A stretch of DNA of 64,000 nucleotides from Enterobacter asburiae (GTDB lineage: Bacteria > Pseudomonadota > Gammaproteobacteria > Enterobacterales > Enterobacteriaceae). Within the stretch, counting starts at the first letter, position 1; each line of letters opens with the position of its first letter. The translations under genes were made by a program, and so were the position numbers. Location: the NCBI RefSeq assembly GCF_007035645.1, contig NZ_AP019632.1:62001-126000 (forward strand), read 5' to 3'. Below are positions 50,247 through 59,936 of the stretch, in pieces. The notes beneath the pieces are model-generated. The model was given only the letters and a program-made list of their open reading frames with translations, was not told the DNA's origin and searched no databases.

Positions 50247-51347
50247 TTATTTTTGATTGTCGACCAGAGCAATATATTGCTGGCAAATGGCATTGATACC
50301 GAACGACGCGATGGTTGTATCGCCAACGACCGGTGGGGCGGTATAAATATCCGCCAGCGTTTTTGCCAGTGACTCGTCATTTAACTCTGCCAGCCCGCGC
50401 GCTAAAGCGCCGGTGAGGATTTCGGCAGGGCCTCCGGGGCAATTTGTACTGACCGGTGGCGTCTGGCAGATAATGGCTTCGACCAGCACATTACCAAAAC
50501 CTTCGCAGTCAGAACTTAACACTAAAAGGCGTGCCCCTTTAATCCAGGGATAGGGATTGGACTCGAACGGGCGGAAAACCGTTTTGTTTTCAATACCCAG
50601 CTCGGCAGCAAGCTGCTTGAGTTTTTGAATTTGAGCGTCAGATCCATTGCCCATCATGACCAGCGTTGTGTCAATTTTACTCAGGGCGAACGCACGTAAG
50701 AGTCGGTCGTGGCGTTTGTGCTCATGGAAGCGGCCAACATGAATAATGTAATCCTTTCCCTGCATCTCGAAGGGCGCATCCGCCAGACGCTGAATTTCAG
50801 GAATATCGAAAGGATTATGGATAACCGCTTTGCGTCGAAGATTGAGCGCCAGCGTCTCGGAAAGATCTGTCAACACGGCGCCTGAGACGGCGACAACGTT
50901 GCGGTTTTCGTAGGTATGACGAATTTTAAGATGTTTAAACCAGCGCGAAAGTCCGCTGCGATGGCGAAGATAGGAAAACGAGAACATGCCGTGCACGCAG
51001 AACCAGACTTTGTCACGTTCCAGCGCGCGGCAGTGCGACACAATGCGGTCTGTTTTGTGCAGGTGAGAGAACACCACATCAAATTTGCCGCTGCGCTCAG
51101 CTTGCTCAATCGCCTGATCCAGCAGTTGGGCGCGGCGTGGGATTTCCGTCAGCTTTCGCCACGGTTTTTTACATGTGTCCTGAACAACCTGATAATCGAT
51201 GCCGTCCGGGATGGCGTAGTCGCACACTTTCCGCAGAGAGAATAGAGAGACCTGATGTCCCATTTCTATTAATCCACGGGAGAGCGTAAGAACCGTTTTT
51301 TCAGCTCCTCCACCGGGTAAACCATCAATAATCATTAGGATGCGCAT
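50247..51347 (-). CDS. GT4 glycosyltransferase, outer-core (WabH-like)
   Basis: 366 residues in the GT-B fold: N-terminal MIIDGLPGGGAEKTVL, the donor-binding VGRFHEHKRHDRLLRAFA segment and the EGFGNVLVEAIICQTPPV motif (EX7E). It lies directly after wabG, the position of WabH in Klebsiella, which adds GlcNAc to the outer-core galacturonic acid. A deacetylase is encoded 3.4 kb away, consistent with that pathway. The exact sugar is inferred. Confidence 0.75.
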   Translation of the reverse strand: MRILMIIDGLPGGGAEKTVLTLSRGLIEMGHQVSLFSLRKVCDYAIPDGIDYQVVQDTCKKPWRKLTEIPRRAQLLDQAIEQAERSGKFDVVFSHLHKTDRIVSHCRALERDKVWFCVHGMFSFSYLRHRSGLSRWFKHLKIRHTYENRNVVAVSGAVLTDLSETLALNLRRKAVIHNPFDIPEIQRLADAPFEMQGKDYIIHVGRFHEHKRHDRLLRAFALSKIDTTLVMMGNGSDAQIQKLKQLAAELGIENKTVFRPFESNPYPWIKGARLLVLSSDCEGFGNVLVEAIICQTPPVSTNCPGGPAEILTGALARGLAELNDESLAKTLADIYTAPPVVGDTTIASFGINAICQQYIALVDNQK

Positions 51348-51349
51348 TT

Positions 51350-52477
51350 TTAATCCAGTAATTTTTGATAAAGCGTAATAAGCTGACTTGATAGTTTTTC
51401 GGGAGTGGCGTCTTTTACACGTTCACGTGCCGCTCGTCCCATATTGTTATTTTTTTCCAGTGAAGGAATGGCGGCTACCGCTTCCTTCAGTGTACTGATA
51501 TCAAGTGCGTCACAATAAAATCCGTTCTGGCCTTGTTGAATAAACTCTGCACCACCGCAACTCTCTGAAGTAATGACGGGCAAGCCGCAGGCCATCGCTT
51601 CAAGAATGACGTTAGGAAAGGGATCATACAGCGTTGGCAACAGTAAACCATCGGATAGCTGATAAAAAGGCAGAGTTTCTTTTTGCACCCCCAGGAAACG
51701 GATTTGCCCCTCGCAGCCTAACGAACGGGCGAGGTCGCGATAACGACGCTCTGCTTTATCTTGCCCAACCACAATCAGCCAGGCTGATGTTCCAGCGATA
51801 GCGCGTATGGCGCTGGCTAATCCTTTTCGTTCAAACCCTGAGCCAACAAAACAGAGCACAACGGCATCGGCTGGCAAACCAAATTGCTGGCGCAGCATCG
51901 CACGCTGTGCCTCCTGGGCCGGAACGAAGCGGCTGGAATCAATAGAATTATAAATCACATGAATTTTATTTGCGTCAATATCAAAGTCTTCAACGATTTC
52001 GCGTTTGATCATCTCCGCATTACAGATTACGGCTTTCAGCTCGGGCGCCTGATACATTTCCCGTTCCGCACGCATCACGTAGCGGTGATAGCGGTCATAC
52101 ATCAGCATTTGCGCACGCCAGGCAGGTAAAATGCGCGCGCGCTGCAGCAGCCAGCGACGATGCACCCCATCACCCGCGCGATAGATATCACAACCCGGGA
52201 TGCGCTCATGGCTTTGAACAATATCAAACTGCTGTTGCTGCCACAGCGCGCGCGCGGCCTGTGCAAATCCGCGCTCTCGACTGATGCGGCCCCATTTTTG
52301 AGGGTTGCAAATGTGGATATGCCAGTCGTCTTGCTTCTCTCCCTGCCACTCACGCGTGATGACGTTGAGCTCAAGGTTCTGATTGCTCAGCGCGGTGAGA
52401 GCGCGCGAAACGAAGCGTTCCGCTCCGCCATCAGGGCGATATTTTTGGCGAACAATGGCCAGACGATGGTGTTTCAT
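51350..52477 (-). CDS. wabG: LPS core galacturonosyltransferase WabG
   Basis: 375 residues of GT4, opening RLAIVRQKYRPDGGAERFVS and containing NPQKWGRISRERGFAQAAR, SHERIPGCDIYRAGDGVHRRW and DPFPNVILEAMACGLPV. These match Klebsiella WabG rather than E. coli WaaG. WabG transfers galacturonic acid to heptose II and is needed for outer-core synthesis and capsule retention. Its ATG overlaps the waaQ stop (ATGA). Confidence 0.85.
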   Translation of the reverse strand: MKHHRLAIVRQKYRPDGGAERFVSRALTALSNQNLELNVITREWQGEKQDDWHIHICNPQKWGRISRERGFAQAARALWQQQQFDIVQSHERIPGCDIYRAGDGVHRRWLLQRARILPAWRAQMLMYDRYHRYVMRAEREMYQAPELKAVICNAEMIKREIVEDFDIDANKIHVIYNSIDSSRFVPAQEAQRAMLRQQFGLPADAVVLCFVGSGFERKGLASAIRAIAGTSAWLIVVGQDKAERRYRDLARSLGCEGQIRFLGVQKETLPFYQLSDGLLLPTLYDPFPNVILEAMACGLPVITSESCGGAEFIQQGQNGFYCDALDISTLKEAVAAIPSLEKNNNMGRAARERVKDATPEKLSSQLITLYQKLLD

Positions 52478-53544
52478 GACAGATATCTCCTTGCGGCGGA
52501 GACGACAGCATCAACGGGAATGGCGTCGAGATAGCGTTCTTTCGTTTTGGTATCAATGGCATCCGGATCGGGTAAAGGGCCGTAATCGCCGGCCCAGATG
52601 ACTTCACCGTTGACTTGCCATGGAGACCAAAACGTGAGTTTAGAAGGGCCAAATAGCGCCACGCAGGGCGTTTGCAGCGCAGCGGCCATATGCATTGGAA
52701 CGGAGTCAACGCCGATAAAAAGACGCGCATGATCGATGAGTGAGGCCAGCTGGCGCAACGTTAGCTGGCCCGCCAGCGAGACGACTCCCGTCTTTGGCGA
52801 GGCGGCGAGAATGCGATCGATCATCGCCAGCTCTTTTTTATCCGGCCCCGCGGTGAGCACAACCGTATGACCATCCTGCTGCAGTGCAGTAATGGTTTGC
52901 GCCATTTTGTCTTCGCTCCAGCATTTAAAGAACCAGCGGGACGTCGGCTGGATCACGATATAGCTGTCACCCACAGCCGTCTGCGTCAGCTTTTGGCGGG
53001 CATGATGCCAGTCTTCTGCGGTGTAAGCCATGGTGACGGCAGGCTGCGGCGCGACCGGTAATGGCGCCAGAATGGAAAGATTCTGTTCGACCGTATGCAG
53101 GAATTTGTGGCCGTCGACAGAGACCAGATCGGTGTGACAAAAACGCCAGAATGCACTGTTGCGTTTGTTAAACGCGAATCCGAGGCGAACGGGTGCACCG
53201 GTGAAACGGGTGACGATCGCGCTACGCCATTGATCGGCCAGGTTAATCACCAGATGATAATGCTGATTTCTTAACGCACGCAGCAACTGCCACTCTTTTT
53301 GAAGATGCTTGAGCGTGCCAAGCTGTTTCCATTTACGATCGATTCCATAAATTGTACCGATCGCCGGATGCGCGGCGAGCATATCGCGCGTTTCTTCATA
53401 CAGCAGGACATCAATCTGCGCCTGCGGCCATTTTTGACGTAACGAATCAATGACGGGAGTGGTCAGCAACATGTCGCCATGATGGCGGAGTTTGATAAGT
53501 AAAATGCGCAAATCAGGTGTGTCAGGTAAGTTATTCATCATCAT
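52474..53544 (-). CDS. waaQ: Heptosyltransferase III WaaQ
   Basis: 356 residues of GT9: LLIKLRHHGDMLLTTPVIDSL, QPTSRWFFKCW and FIGVDSVPMHMAAALQTP, all typical of WaaQ. It adds heptose III to heptose II. First gene of the second core block; three consecutive ATG codons (53544, 53541, 53538) blur the start. I found no JUMPstart/ops (GGCGGTAG) element upstream, unlike the E. coli waaQ operon. Confidence 0.93.
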   Translation of the reverse strand: MMMNNLPDTPDLRILLIKLRHHGDMLLTTPVIDSLRQKWPQAQIDVLLYEETRDMLAAHPAIGTIYGIDRKWKQLGTLKHLQKEWQLLRALRNQHYHLVINLADQWRSAIVTRFTGAPVRLGFAFNKRNSAFWRFCHTDLVSVDGHKFLHTVEQNLSILAPLPVAPQPAVTMAYTAEDWHHARQKLTQTAVGDSYIVIQPTSRWFFKCWSEDKMAQTITALQQDGHTVVLTAGPDKKELAMIDRILAASPKTGVVSLAGQLTLRQLASLIDHARLFIGVDSVPMHMAAALQTPCVALFGPSKLTFWSPWQVNGEVIWAGDYGPLPDPDAIDTKTKERYLDAIPVDAVVSAARRYLS

Positions 53545-53694
53545 CTTATCGGCGTTGTACTGATGGCAATTCTAATAGACCTGATAGCGACTTGCACTCT
53601 TTCTCCATAATCTCAGTAATTTCCCTGGAAGGGTTTACTCATGCTTTGGAGAGTGCGTAACATAGCGCTAACTTTCCTGTCTTGCGGACTCATT

Positions 53695-54651
53695 ATGAAC
53701 AAACCAGCGTTTATCATCACAATTGATACTGAGGGCGATAATCTCTGGCAAAATCACCGCGTCATTAAAACGGAAAATGCGCGTTATCTGGCGCGTTTCC
53801 AGGCGCTTTGTGAGCGTTTCGGCTTTAAGCCCGTGTGGCTGACCAATTACGAGATGGCGATCGAGCCCGTTTTCATCGAATTCGCCAGGGACGCGATCGC
53901 CCGCGGTCAGGGGGAGGTGGGAATGCACCTTCACGCATGGAATAGCCCGCCGGAACACGATCTCACGGGCGATGACTGGCGATGGCAGCCTTATCTGGTT
54001 GAATTTTCGGATGAGGTGATGCGCGAAAAAGTGCTGTTCATGACACGCCTGCTGGAAGAGACCTTCCAGACCAAAATGTTAAGCCACCGTGCCGGACGTT
54101 GGGCATTTGACAGTCGCTATGCAAAATTGCTCGTTGAACTGGGCTACCAGGTGGATTGCTCCGTGACGCCACGCGTGAACTGGCGCAATGCGAAAGGCGC
54201 CCCACAGGGTAATGGCGGAACGGATTATCAGCATTTCCCCGACCACGCCTATTTCATGGATTTAGACAATATTTCCCGGGCAGGCAATAGCCCATTACTC
54301 GAAGTGCCGATGAGCATTCAGTATAAACACCCGGCGTGGTTGAACACGATCAAACAGGGTTACGACAGGCTTCGCGGTAAATATCGCTCTCCCTCTGTGA
54401 ACTGGCTAAGACCGTCCGGTGGGAATGCGGCGCAAATGATTCAGGTCGCACAGCAAAGCCTGTCGCAGGGAAGTGAGTACGTGGAGTTTATGCTTCATTC
54501 GTCGGAATTTATGCCTGGCGGAAGCCCAACGTTTAAAGATGAGGCGGCGATTGAAGGGTTGTATCAGGATTTAGAAACGCTCTTTAGCTGGTTATCCGAT
54601 AAGACGGTAGGGATGACGCTGGCGGAGTTTTATCAATACAAGAAAAAATAA
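53695..54651 (+). CDS. Polysaccharide deacetylase, probable LPS core hexosamine deacetylase
   Basis: 318 residues from ATG 53695 (MNKPAFIITIDTEGDN). An in-frame ATG at 53641 has a better ribosome binding site (GGAAGGG, seven bases) and would add 18 hydrophobic residues. NodB-like carbohydrate esterase 4 features: N-terminal TIDTEGD with catalytic/metal Asp, HLHAW metal histidines, SHRAGRWAF and the HSSEFMPGG end motif. It is the only plus-strand gene in the LPS block. Klebsiella WabN deacetylates core GlcNAc laid down by WabH; this is the natural candidate, though the assignment rests on context. Confidence 0.75.
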   Translation: MNKPAFIITIDTEGDNLWQNHRVIKTENARYLARFQALCERFGFKPVWLTNYEMAIEPVFIEFARDAIARGQGEVGMHLHAWNSPPEHDLTGDDWRWQPYLVEFSDEVMREKVLFMTRLLEETFQTKMLSHRAGRWAFDSRYAKLLVELGYQVDCSVTPRVNWRNAKGAPQGNGGTDYQHFPDHAYFMDLDNISRAGNSPLLEVPMSIQYKHPAWLNTIKQGYDRLRGKYRSPSVNWLRPSGGNAAQMIQVAQQSLSQGSEYVEFMLHSSEFMPGGSPTFKDEAAIEGLYQDLETLFSWLSDKTVGMTLAEFYQYKKK

Positions 54652-54673
54652 TGCCCGCCAGGCGGGCATTATC
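54648..54673. terminator. Bidirectional terminator between deacetylase and waaL
   Basis: ATAATGCCCGCC / GGCGGGCATTAT, a near-perfect palindrome filling the gap between two convergent genes. Confidence 0.85.
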
Positions 54674-54674
54674 A

Positions 54675-55886
54675 TTAGCGTTGCCTGGTTTGCGAAAAAG
54701 GGGTACTCAGCGCAAACACGGTGACAAAGAAGATTAAAGCCTCAGAACTCAACAGTATGACGTCAGTCAGGCCATAGAGTAATAAAAGAAGCATGGTCGT
54801 TAGCAGCAGGCCATTTCTGTTTTTAAGGGCGTAAACGATCATCGATATATAGAAAAACACTAATATCGCCAGCCCTGGGATCCCCTGCAGAGAATATTTC
54901 TCAATAAACTCATTGTGCAGATGCACCCTGATAAACTCGAGTGCAGCCGCCAGATGTGGGTGCCCATTTTTCACATATTGCTGTGTCCATATTTCGCGGT
55001 CTTCAACTGACTGCCCTAAAGGATGGGCAAGACCGTTTTGAATACCAACACTCCACATAGAGAAACGTGCGCCGAGTGAGGTTGCATCATAGCCTTTCTG
55101 ATAACTTTCAACTTCAGCTTGTGTTTGTTGTATCTTAGGTAAGATTAATGGCTTGTAGCTAACGATAACAATACCCGCCACAATACATAAGAAAATCAGC
55201 GTAGATTTAAGGTGGATTCTTCTGAAGTGATAAAGCGTGAGTACAATCGCCAGGAGTAGATATAACCCCATTGCGGCACGGGTGCCCGTTAAAAGAATGA
55301 CGAAATAAGATATTAAGATGATGAGTCCTGCGGCTACATACAGTTTTATATTTTTCTGTAGATAAAGGCTGTATACAAACGCCAGTGACAATACAGAATA
55401 AACATAGGCCGACACGGTCGCACGGTTTATGGCCATCTCGATACGCCCCATACCCTGTGAAGCCTGCCATAAGCCATAGCCAGTGGCGAGTATAAACCCT
55501 GCACCAGAGGCGTATAAAAAATATTTCTGGAAGGATATTTTATCAATATAAGACTTAAACCGGTCAAGATAAAAAATGAGAATACTTGCCAGAATTAATT
55601 TTTTACTTGCACCGAGATAATCGCTATAAACGTTCAGACCTTCGCTATGATATTCATATACCAGATACCAGCCAAGATTAAGCAGGCCAATCAATAAAAT
55701 CGGCAATGCGATAGAAAAAGGACGCACTGTGATTTTTTTATATTCGCACGCTAAGCCGATAATGCTGGCATAAATCGCAATATAGAAAAACTCTCGCTGC
55801 TTACCTGAACTCAGCAGCGCCAGCGCAAGCGAAATAAGGCTCAAAATCAGCGTCAGCTGATAAAGCCGCAGTTTTACTTTTTCCAT
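54675..55886 (-). CDS. waaL: O-antigen ligase WaaL
   Basis: 403 residues, about 11-12 transmembrane helices, with a large periplasmic loop (about 255-335). It carries the conserved RAAMGL arginine region (LLTGTRAAMGL) and the periplasmic histidine of RVHLHNEFIEKYSLQG. It joins undecaprenyl-linked O-antigen to the finished core-lipid A in the periplasm. It overlaps the start region of the preceding GT2 gene end by 13 bases and ends the hldD-led block. Sequence is AT-richer than hldD-waaF-waaC, as usual for ligases. Confidence 0.88.
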   Translation of the reverse strand: MEKVKLRLYQLTLILSLISLALALLSSGKQREFFYIAIYASIIGLACEYKKITVRPFSIALPILLIGLLNLGWYLVYEYHSEGLNVYSDYLGASKKLILASILIFYLDRFKSYIDKISFQKYFLYASGAGFILATGYGLWQASQGMGRIEMAINRATVSAYVYSVLSLAFVYSLYLQKNIKLYVAAGLIILISYFVILLTGTRAAMGLYLLLAIVLTLYHFRRIHLKSTLIFLCIVAGIVIVSYKPLILPKIQQTQAEVESYQKGYDATSLGARFSMWSVGIQNGLAHPLGQSVEDREIWTQQYVKNGHPHLAAALEFIRVHLHNEFIEKYSLQGIPGLAILVFFYISMIVYALKNRNGLLLTTMLLLLLYGLTDVILLSSEALIFFVTVFALSTPFSQTRQR

Positions 55887-56782
55887 AATGCCTCAATGAC
55901 CCTTTTTTTGTAGCTGAAACGTACATCTCTGGTAAAGAAGAAAGAGAGAGAATAAAGTGCATTGACCCGCTGTTTAACCAGTTTGAGTTGCAGGTCAGTC
56001 AGATGCTGCCGGTGGTTTCTGTAGATATCAAACCAGTGACAATTAACAAGATGCTTAAAAGAACGAGGGAATGTTTCTTCCATTTGTAATGTGCAATCAA
56101 CCAGCGTAGCGATTTTACTGGCGTCGAGACGGCTCGACAAACTGTCGTTACGTTTGATGTAATAATAATGTCCCTGACGCTGATAGACTATTTTACTCGA
56201 TTGCATCAGCATGCCGGGAAACACGGCAAAATCTTCATAGCAGACCATCGAAGGAATCGGGTTATTCACATACAATTCCCGATGAATGAATTGCCCGATG
56301 AGATGTGCCTGAAAATCTTTGTGCTGCAGGAACCGCTTTATTGCCTCATGTTGTGACAAAGCAACAGGAGAGAACCCCTGCCAGTCGGCTGTCATTTTTT
56401 TGGTGTCGCGAATTTCCAGCAGGCGCGTCAGGAGCATATCAGGGCGCTCTGATTTGAGAAACGCCACCGCGTCCCTGATGCTGCCCGGTTTCATCCGGTC
56501 ATCGCTATCCAGCATGGTAATGTATTCACCTGTGGCCAGCGAGAGGGCACTGTTTCGAACATGGCCTACGTTACGGTACTCGACGTATCGGGATTGCGCA
56601 TTCGGAAGCATTGGCAGCCACGCTTCAATAATATCCTGCGTTGAGTCGTTTGAACTGTCGTTAAAGATAATGATCTCTACATCATCCCCCGCCCCCTCAA
56701 TCGCGTTTTGCAGGCTTTCTAGCGTAGTGTGAAGCGTATCTTTGGCGTTATGCGCGGCAATAATGATGCTTAGAAAAGCCAT
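55874..56782 (-). CDS. GT2 glycosyltransferase, LPS core
   Basis: 302 residues: FLSIIIAAHNAKDTLHTTL, FNDSSNDSTQDII, and the DSDDRMKPGS metal motif of GT2 enzymes. It lies between a GT9 gene (5-base gap) and waaL (overlap), so it probably adds an outer-core sugar. The sugar is not predictable. AT-rich compared with waaC and waaF. Confidence 0.8.
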   Translation of the reverse strand: MAFLSIIIAAHNAKDTLHTTLESLQNAIEGAGDDVEIIIFNDSSNDSTQDIIEAWLPMLPNAQSRYVEYRNVGHVRNSALSLATGEYITMLDSDDRMKPGSIRDAVAFLKSERPDMLLTRLLEIRDTKKMTADWQGFSPVALSQHEAIKRFLQHKDFQAHLIGQFIHRELYVNNPIPSMVCYEDFAVFPGMLMQSSKIVYQRQGHYYYIKRNDSLSSRLDASKIATLVDCTLQMEETFPRSFKHLVNCHWFDIYRNHRQHLTDLQLKLVKQRVNALYSLSFFFTRDVRFSYKKRVIEALWKK

Positions 56783-56787
56783 AATAA

Positions 56788-57897
56788 TTAGTTTCCCTGA
56801 GCATCAAAGGAGTATGCGTCTGTATTAATTGTGGGTAACTCGCAAATGAAGTGTTTGAGTTCACGTAGCGCTTCGTCTGTTACAGCGAAGAGTTCTTCCC
56901 GGCTCTGTGAGAAGTAATATCGTGTTTCAAAAACATATGAGCAAATGTTGTCATCATTACCAATCAGCAATACGTTGCCCAGCGGACGCTGTTCATAGTG
57001 GCAACAAGGCCCGAACAGTAAGATTACCGGCACGCCTACCGCATCGGCAATGTAGACATTCCCCGAGTCAGACGCGATATAGCAATCCATTTTAGAAATG
57101 GCCCACGGCAGCTCTTCAAGCGAGATTTTGCCAATCAGATTAATAAAGTTGGGCAGTTCACCGTAAGCGCGGGTGATATCATCCATCCACGATTGTTCAT
57201 TCGGGGCGCCAAACACATAAAATTCGCAGGGCAGGTCGGCGAGACGATCGGCAATTTGCTTCCAGATGACCGGCGGAACGGTTTTCGCTTTATTTCCCGC
57301 GGCTACGCTGATGCCAATCCGGATCACGCCGGGTTTATCGAGGATTGCCGGATAGGTCGCAGGTTTGAAAAGTGGCTTTGTGGCGTGCTTTGGCGAGTCT
57401 TGCCAGGTTAAGGTGCGATCGGCCAGTTTGAGATAGTTCGTGACTGAAAGAGTCTTCTTACCGTGTTCAACAGTACCGTCTGCCGTTGCATAGAAAATTC
57501 CGTGATACCATCTTCGCGTGTAAGTGCTTAAAAACTGTTTGTTTTTAGCGTTACACACGGAGGCGAAAAAGAGGTTCACGCTATTGGGTTGCAGGAGATA
57601 GACATTGTCATAGCGGTTCATGATCCGGCAGGCAAAGACCAGCTTTCGCCACAGGTTACGCTTATGCTGCTCGATAAAAAAAATCTCATCGATCGTCTCA
57701 TCATGCTTCGCCAGCGCACCTACGCTACGACTGATGAGCACGTCGCTTTTTTGCAGGTATGCCAGAAGGGGCGTTGCATTAACAAAATCGCCGATTTTTG
57801 CTGTCTGAATGACCAGGTTTTTACCTGTCTCTTTGCGGAACAGCTTCCGGATAAGCTTCACCGGAAAGAGTAAAATCAGCAGAAATACGTAACTCAT
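56788..57897 (-). CDS. GT9 heptosyltransferase-family protein
   Basis: 369 residues in the GT-B fold of ADP-heptose transferases: VIQTAKIGDFVNATPLLAYL near the N-terminus, GISVAAGNKAKTVP, and SDSGNVYIADAVGVPVILLFGPC. It has an N-terminal membrane-associating stretch (FLLILLFPVKLI). It sits three bases after waaC. It is a divergent fourth family member beside WaaC, WaaF and WaaQ, so it may add a further heptose or another sugar. I do not recognise a named homolog. Confidence 0.78.
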   Translation of the reverse strand: MSYVFLLILLFPVKLIRKLFRKETGKNLVIQTAKIGDFVNATPLLAYLQKSDVLISRSVGALAKHDETIDEIFFIEQHKRNLWRKLVFACRIMNRYDNVYLLQPNSVNLFFASVCNAKNKQFLSTYTRRWYHGIFYATADGTVEHGKKTLSVTNYLKLADRTLTWQDSPKHATKPLFKPATYPAILDKPGVIRIGISVAAGNKAKTVPPVIWKQIADRLADLPCEFYVFGAPNEQSWMDDITRAYGELPNFINLIGKISLEELPWAISKMDCYIASDSGNVYIADAVGVPVILLFGPCCHYEQRPLGNVLLIGNDDNICSYVFETRYYFSQSREELFAVTDEALRELKHFICELPTINTDAYSFDAQGN

Positions 57898-57900
57898 GCG

Positions 57901-58884
57901 TTAGATATCCCTGTTGGAAAGCCAACGGCTGCCCTGTAAAAATGAAAAAATAGCATCTGCGCTGATATCCTTCGTTTGCTGGGTCGGGCTGACCATCTGA
58001 TGCTGGTTTTTACCGTAACCCCCGATCAATCCGGGATCGGTCGGACCAAAAATCGTAATATTCGGACGATCCAGCGCCGCGGTTAAATGGCTTAAACCTG
58101 TATCAACGGAAACAACAGCATTCGCTCCCGCCAGCTGCGCGGCAACCTGCGCCAGCGTGAGTTTCGGCAATACCTCGACGTGTGAAAAACCTGCTGCCAG
58201 ACGCTCTGCACGCTGCCGCTCATGTTCAGCGCCCCAGGGCAGTTTAATATGGATGCCGGTAGGTTGCATTAGTTCAATCAGGCTTCGCCAGTGCGTTTCC
58301 GGCCAGTGTTTATCGTCGCGCGTTGTGGCATGCAGGAAGACAAGATAAGGCTGAGCACAGGGATCTGTATTGCGCAAAAAGTGCTGCGCAATGGCGTAGT
58401 CGCCCTGAGTTTCCGGTTTCGCATAGCCCAGGCTTTTTGCAAACAGCTCGCGGGTACGTTCTACGGCATGCTGTTGCTTTGCGATGTGGTGGCGACGGTT
58501 ATAGAACAGGCTCGCCAGCGGTTCGCGGGCGGTGTGCCAGTCCATGCCGTGCTTTACGCCGTGTGCCAGACGCGTCACCAGCGCGGCGCTTTTCACCAGC
58601 CCCTGGGCGTCGATGATGGCGTCGTAATGCCGTGCCCGCACCGCCTCACGGAAGGCTTTGCGTTCGGCTTTAATCGGGGCGGAGAACCACGCTTTGCGCC
58701 AGCGGCGAATCGCCACCGGGATCACGCGGTCAACCGCTTCATGCCAGGTGGGGATCTGCGCGAAGCCTTCTTCCACCACCCAGTCAAAACGAATGTCGGG
58801 AATGGCCCGCATGGCGTCCGTCAGTGACGGGAGCGTATGCAGAACATCGCCCATCGAAGAAGTTTTAACGATCAGTACCCGCAT
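57901..58884 (-). CDS. waaC: Heptosyltransferase I WaaC
   Basis: 327 residues: MRVLIVKTSSMGDVLHTLPS, FLHATTRDDKHWPE and SVDTGLSHLTAALDRPNITIFGPT are WaaC hallmarks, with catalytic Asp near residue 13. It adds heptose I to Kdo. Three bases after waaF. Confidence 0.97.
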   Translation of the reverse strand: MRVLIVKTSSMGDVLHTLPSLTDAMRAIPDIRFDWVVEEGFAQIPTWHEAVDRVIPVAIRRWRKAWFSAPIKAERKAFREAVRARHYDAIIDAQGLVKSAALVTRLAHGVKHGMDWHTAREPLASLFYNRRHHIAKQQHAVERTRELFAKSLGYAKPETQGDYAIAQHFLRNTDPCAQPYLVFLHATTRDDKHWPETHWRSLIELMQPTGIHIKLPWGAEHERQRAERLAAGFSHVEVLPKLTLAQVAAQLAGANAVVSVDTGLSHLTAALDRPNITIFGPTDPGLIGGYGKNQHQMVSPTQQTKDISADAIFSFLQGSRWLSNRDI

Positions 58885-58887
58885 TCG

Positions 58888-59934
58888 TTATCCTTCTTCG
58901 CTCAACAGCAGTTCGTTAAGCTCTTCGAGAACGCGCTCTGGCGTAATGTCGATCAGGCTCTGATGGTAGCCTTCTGCGGTATCGCCCTTGCGTACTTTGT
59001 GATAGCCGGTGATCAGGCGGATGACGCGCGCTTTATGAGAAAGCGGGGGCGTGAAGTCCGGGCTACTTGGGCCATACAGCGCCACCAGCGGGCGGTTGAG
59101 CGCGGCGGCGACGTGCATCAGGCCCGAATCGTTGCTGACCACGGCCTCACAGGCGGCAATCAGAATAACAGCCTGTTCAAGCTGCGTTTCTCCCGCCAGG
59201 TTGCGGCACCAGGCCTGCTGTTCATTACTGAGCGTCGCGAGAATTTCGTTGCCTGCCTCGTGGTCCTTTGCCGAACCGAACAGGACAATCTGGTAGCCTT
59301 CGTCAATCAGCTGTTTCGCCAGCTCCGCATAGTGATAGTGCGGCCAGCGTTTTGCCGGGCCGAACTCGGCGCCGGGGCAGAAGCCAATCATCGGGCGTTC
59401 AGACGAAAGGCCAAACGCGTTACAGGTCTGGGATTTTTCACCGTCGTTAACCTGAAGCTGTGGCCACAGCAGCGGCTGCGGCAGGTCTTTCGCACTGCGC
59501 ATCACGCCTTTGTCGTAGGCCAGCGCCACATAGCGCTCCACCATCAGCGGCCAGGCCTCTTTATCCAGCACCCGCGCATCGTTCAGCAGGCCGTAGCGCA
59601 TTTCACCGCGCCAGCCGGTGCGATGTGGGATGCCCGCAAAGAAAGGCACAAGGGCGGATTTAAAGGAGTTTGGCAGGACATACGCCCGATCGTAGCGCTT
59701 ATCGCGCAGGCTATGGCCGAGCTTGCGGCGTTCGCCAATTTCCAGCGCCCCGTGGCCAAGCGGCATCGGGATCGCCTCGTTCACTTCCGGCATACGCGAC
59801 AACAGCGGACGGCACCACGCGGGTGCCATCACGTCGATTATCGCCTGGGGATAACGCGCCTTGAGCGTGCGATAGAGACTTTGCGACATCATCATGTCGC
59901 CCACCCATGACGGGCCGATCACCAGAATCTTCAT
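58888..59934 (-). CDS. waaF: Heptosyltransferase II WaaF
   Basis: 348 residues, same length as E. coli: MKILVIGPSWVGDMMMSQSL, GFCPGAEFGPAKRWP and NDSGLMHVAAALNRPLVALYGPSSP. It adds heptose II to heptose I. Two bases after hldD. Confidence 0.98.
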   Translation of the reverse strand: MKILVIGPSWVGDMMMSQSLYRTLKARYPQAIIDVMAPAWCRPLLSRMPEVNEAIPMPLGHGALEIGERRKLGHSLRDKRYDRAYVLPNSFKSALVPFFAGIPHRTGWRGEMRYGLLNDARVLDKEAWPLMVERYVALAYDKGVMRSAKDLPQPLLWPQLQVNDGEKSQTCNAFGLSSERPMIGFCPGAEFGPAKRWPHYHYAELAKQLIDEGYQIVLFGSAKDHEAGNEILATLSNEQQAWCRNLAGETQLEQAVILIAACEAVVSNDSGLMHVAAALNRPLVALYGPSSPDFTPPLSHKARVIRLITGYHKVRKGDTAEGYHQSLIDITPERVLEELNELLLSEEG

Positions 59935-59936
59935 AC

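Noticed and set aside
53545..53694. JUMPstart/ops element for RfaH before the waaQ operon
   Set aside because: No GGCGGTAG core or JUMPstart-like stretch is present in the upstream gap on either strand.
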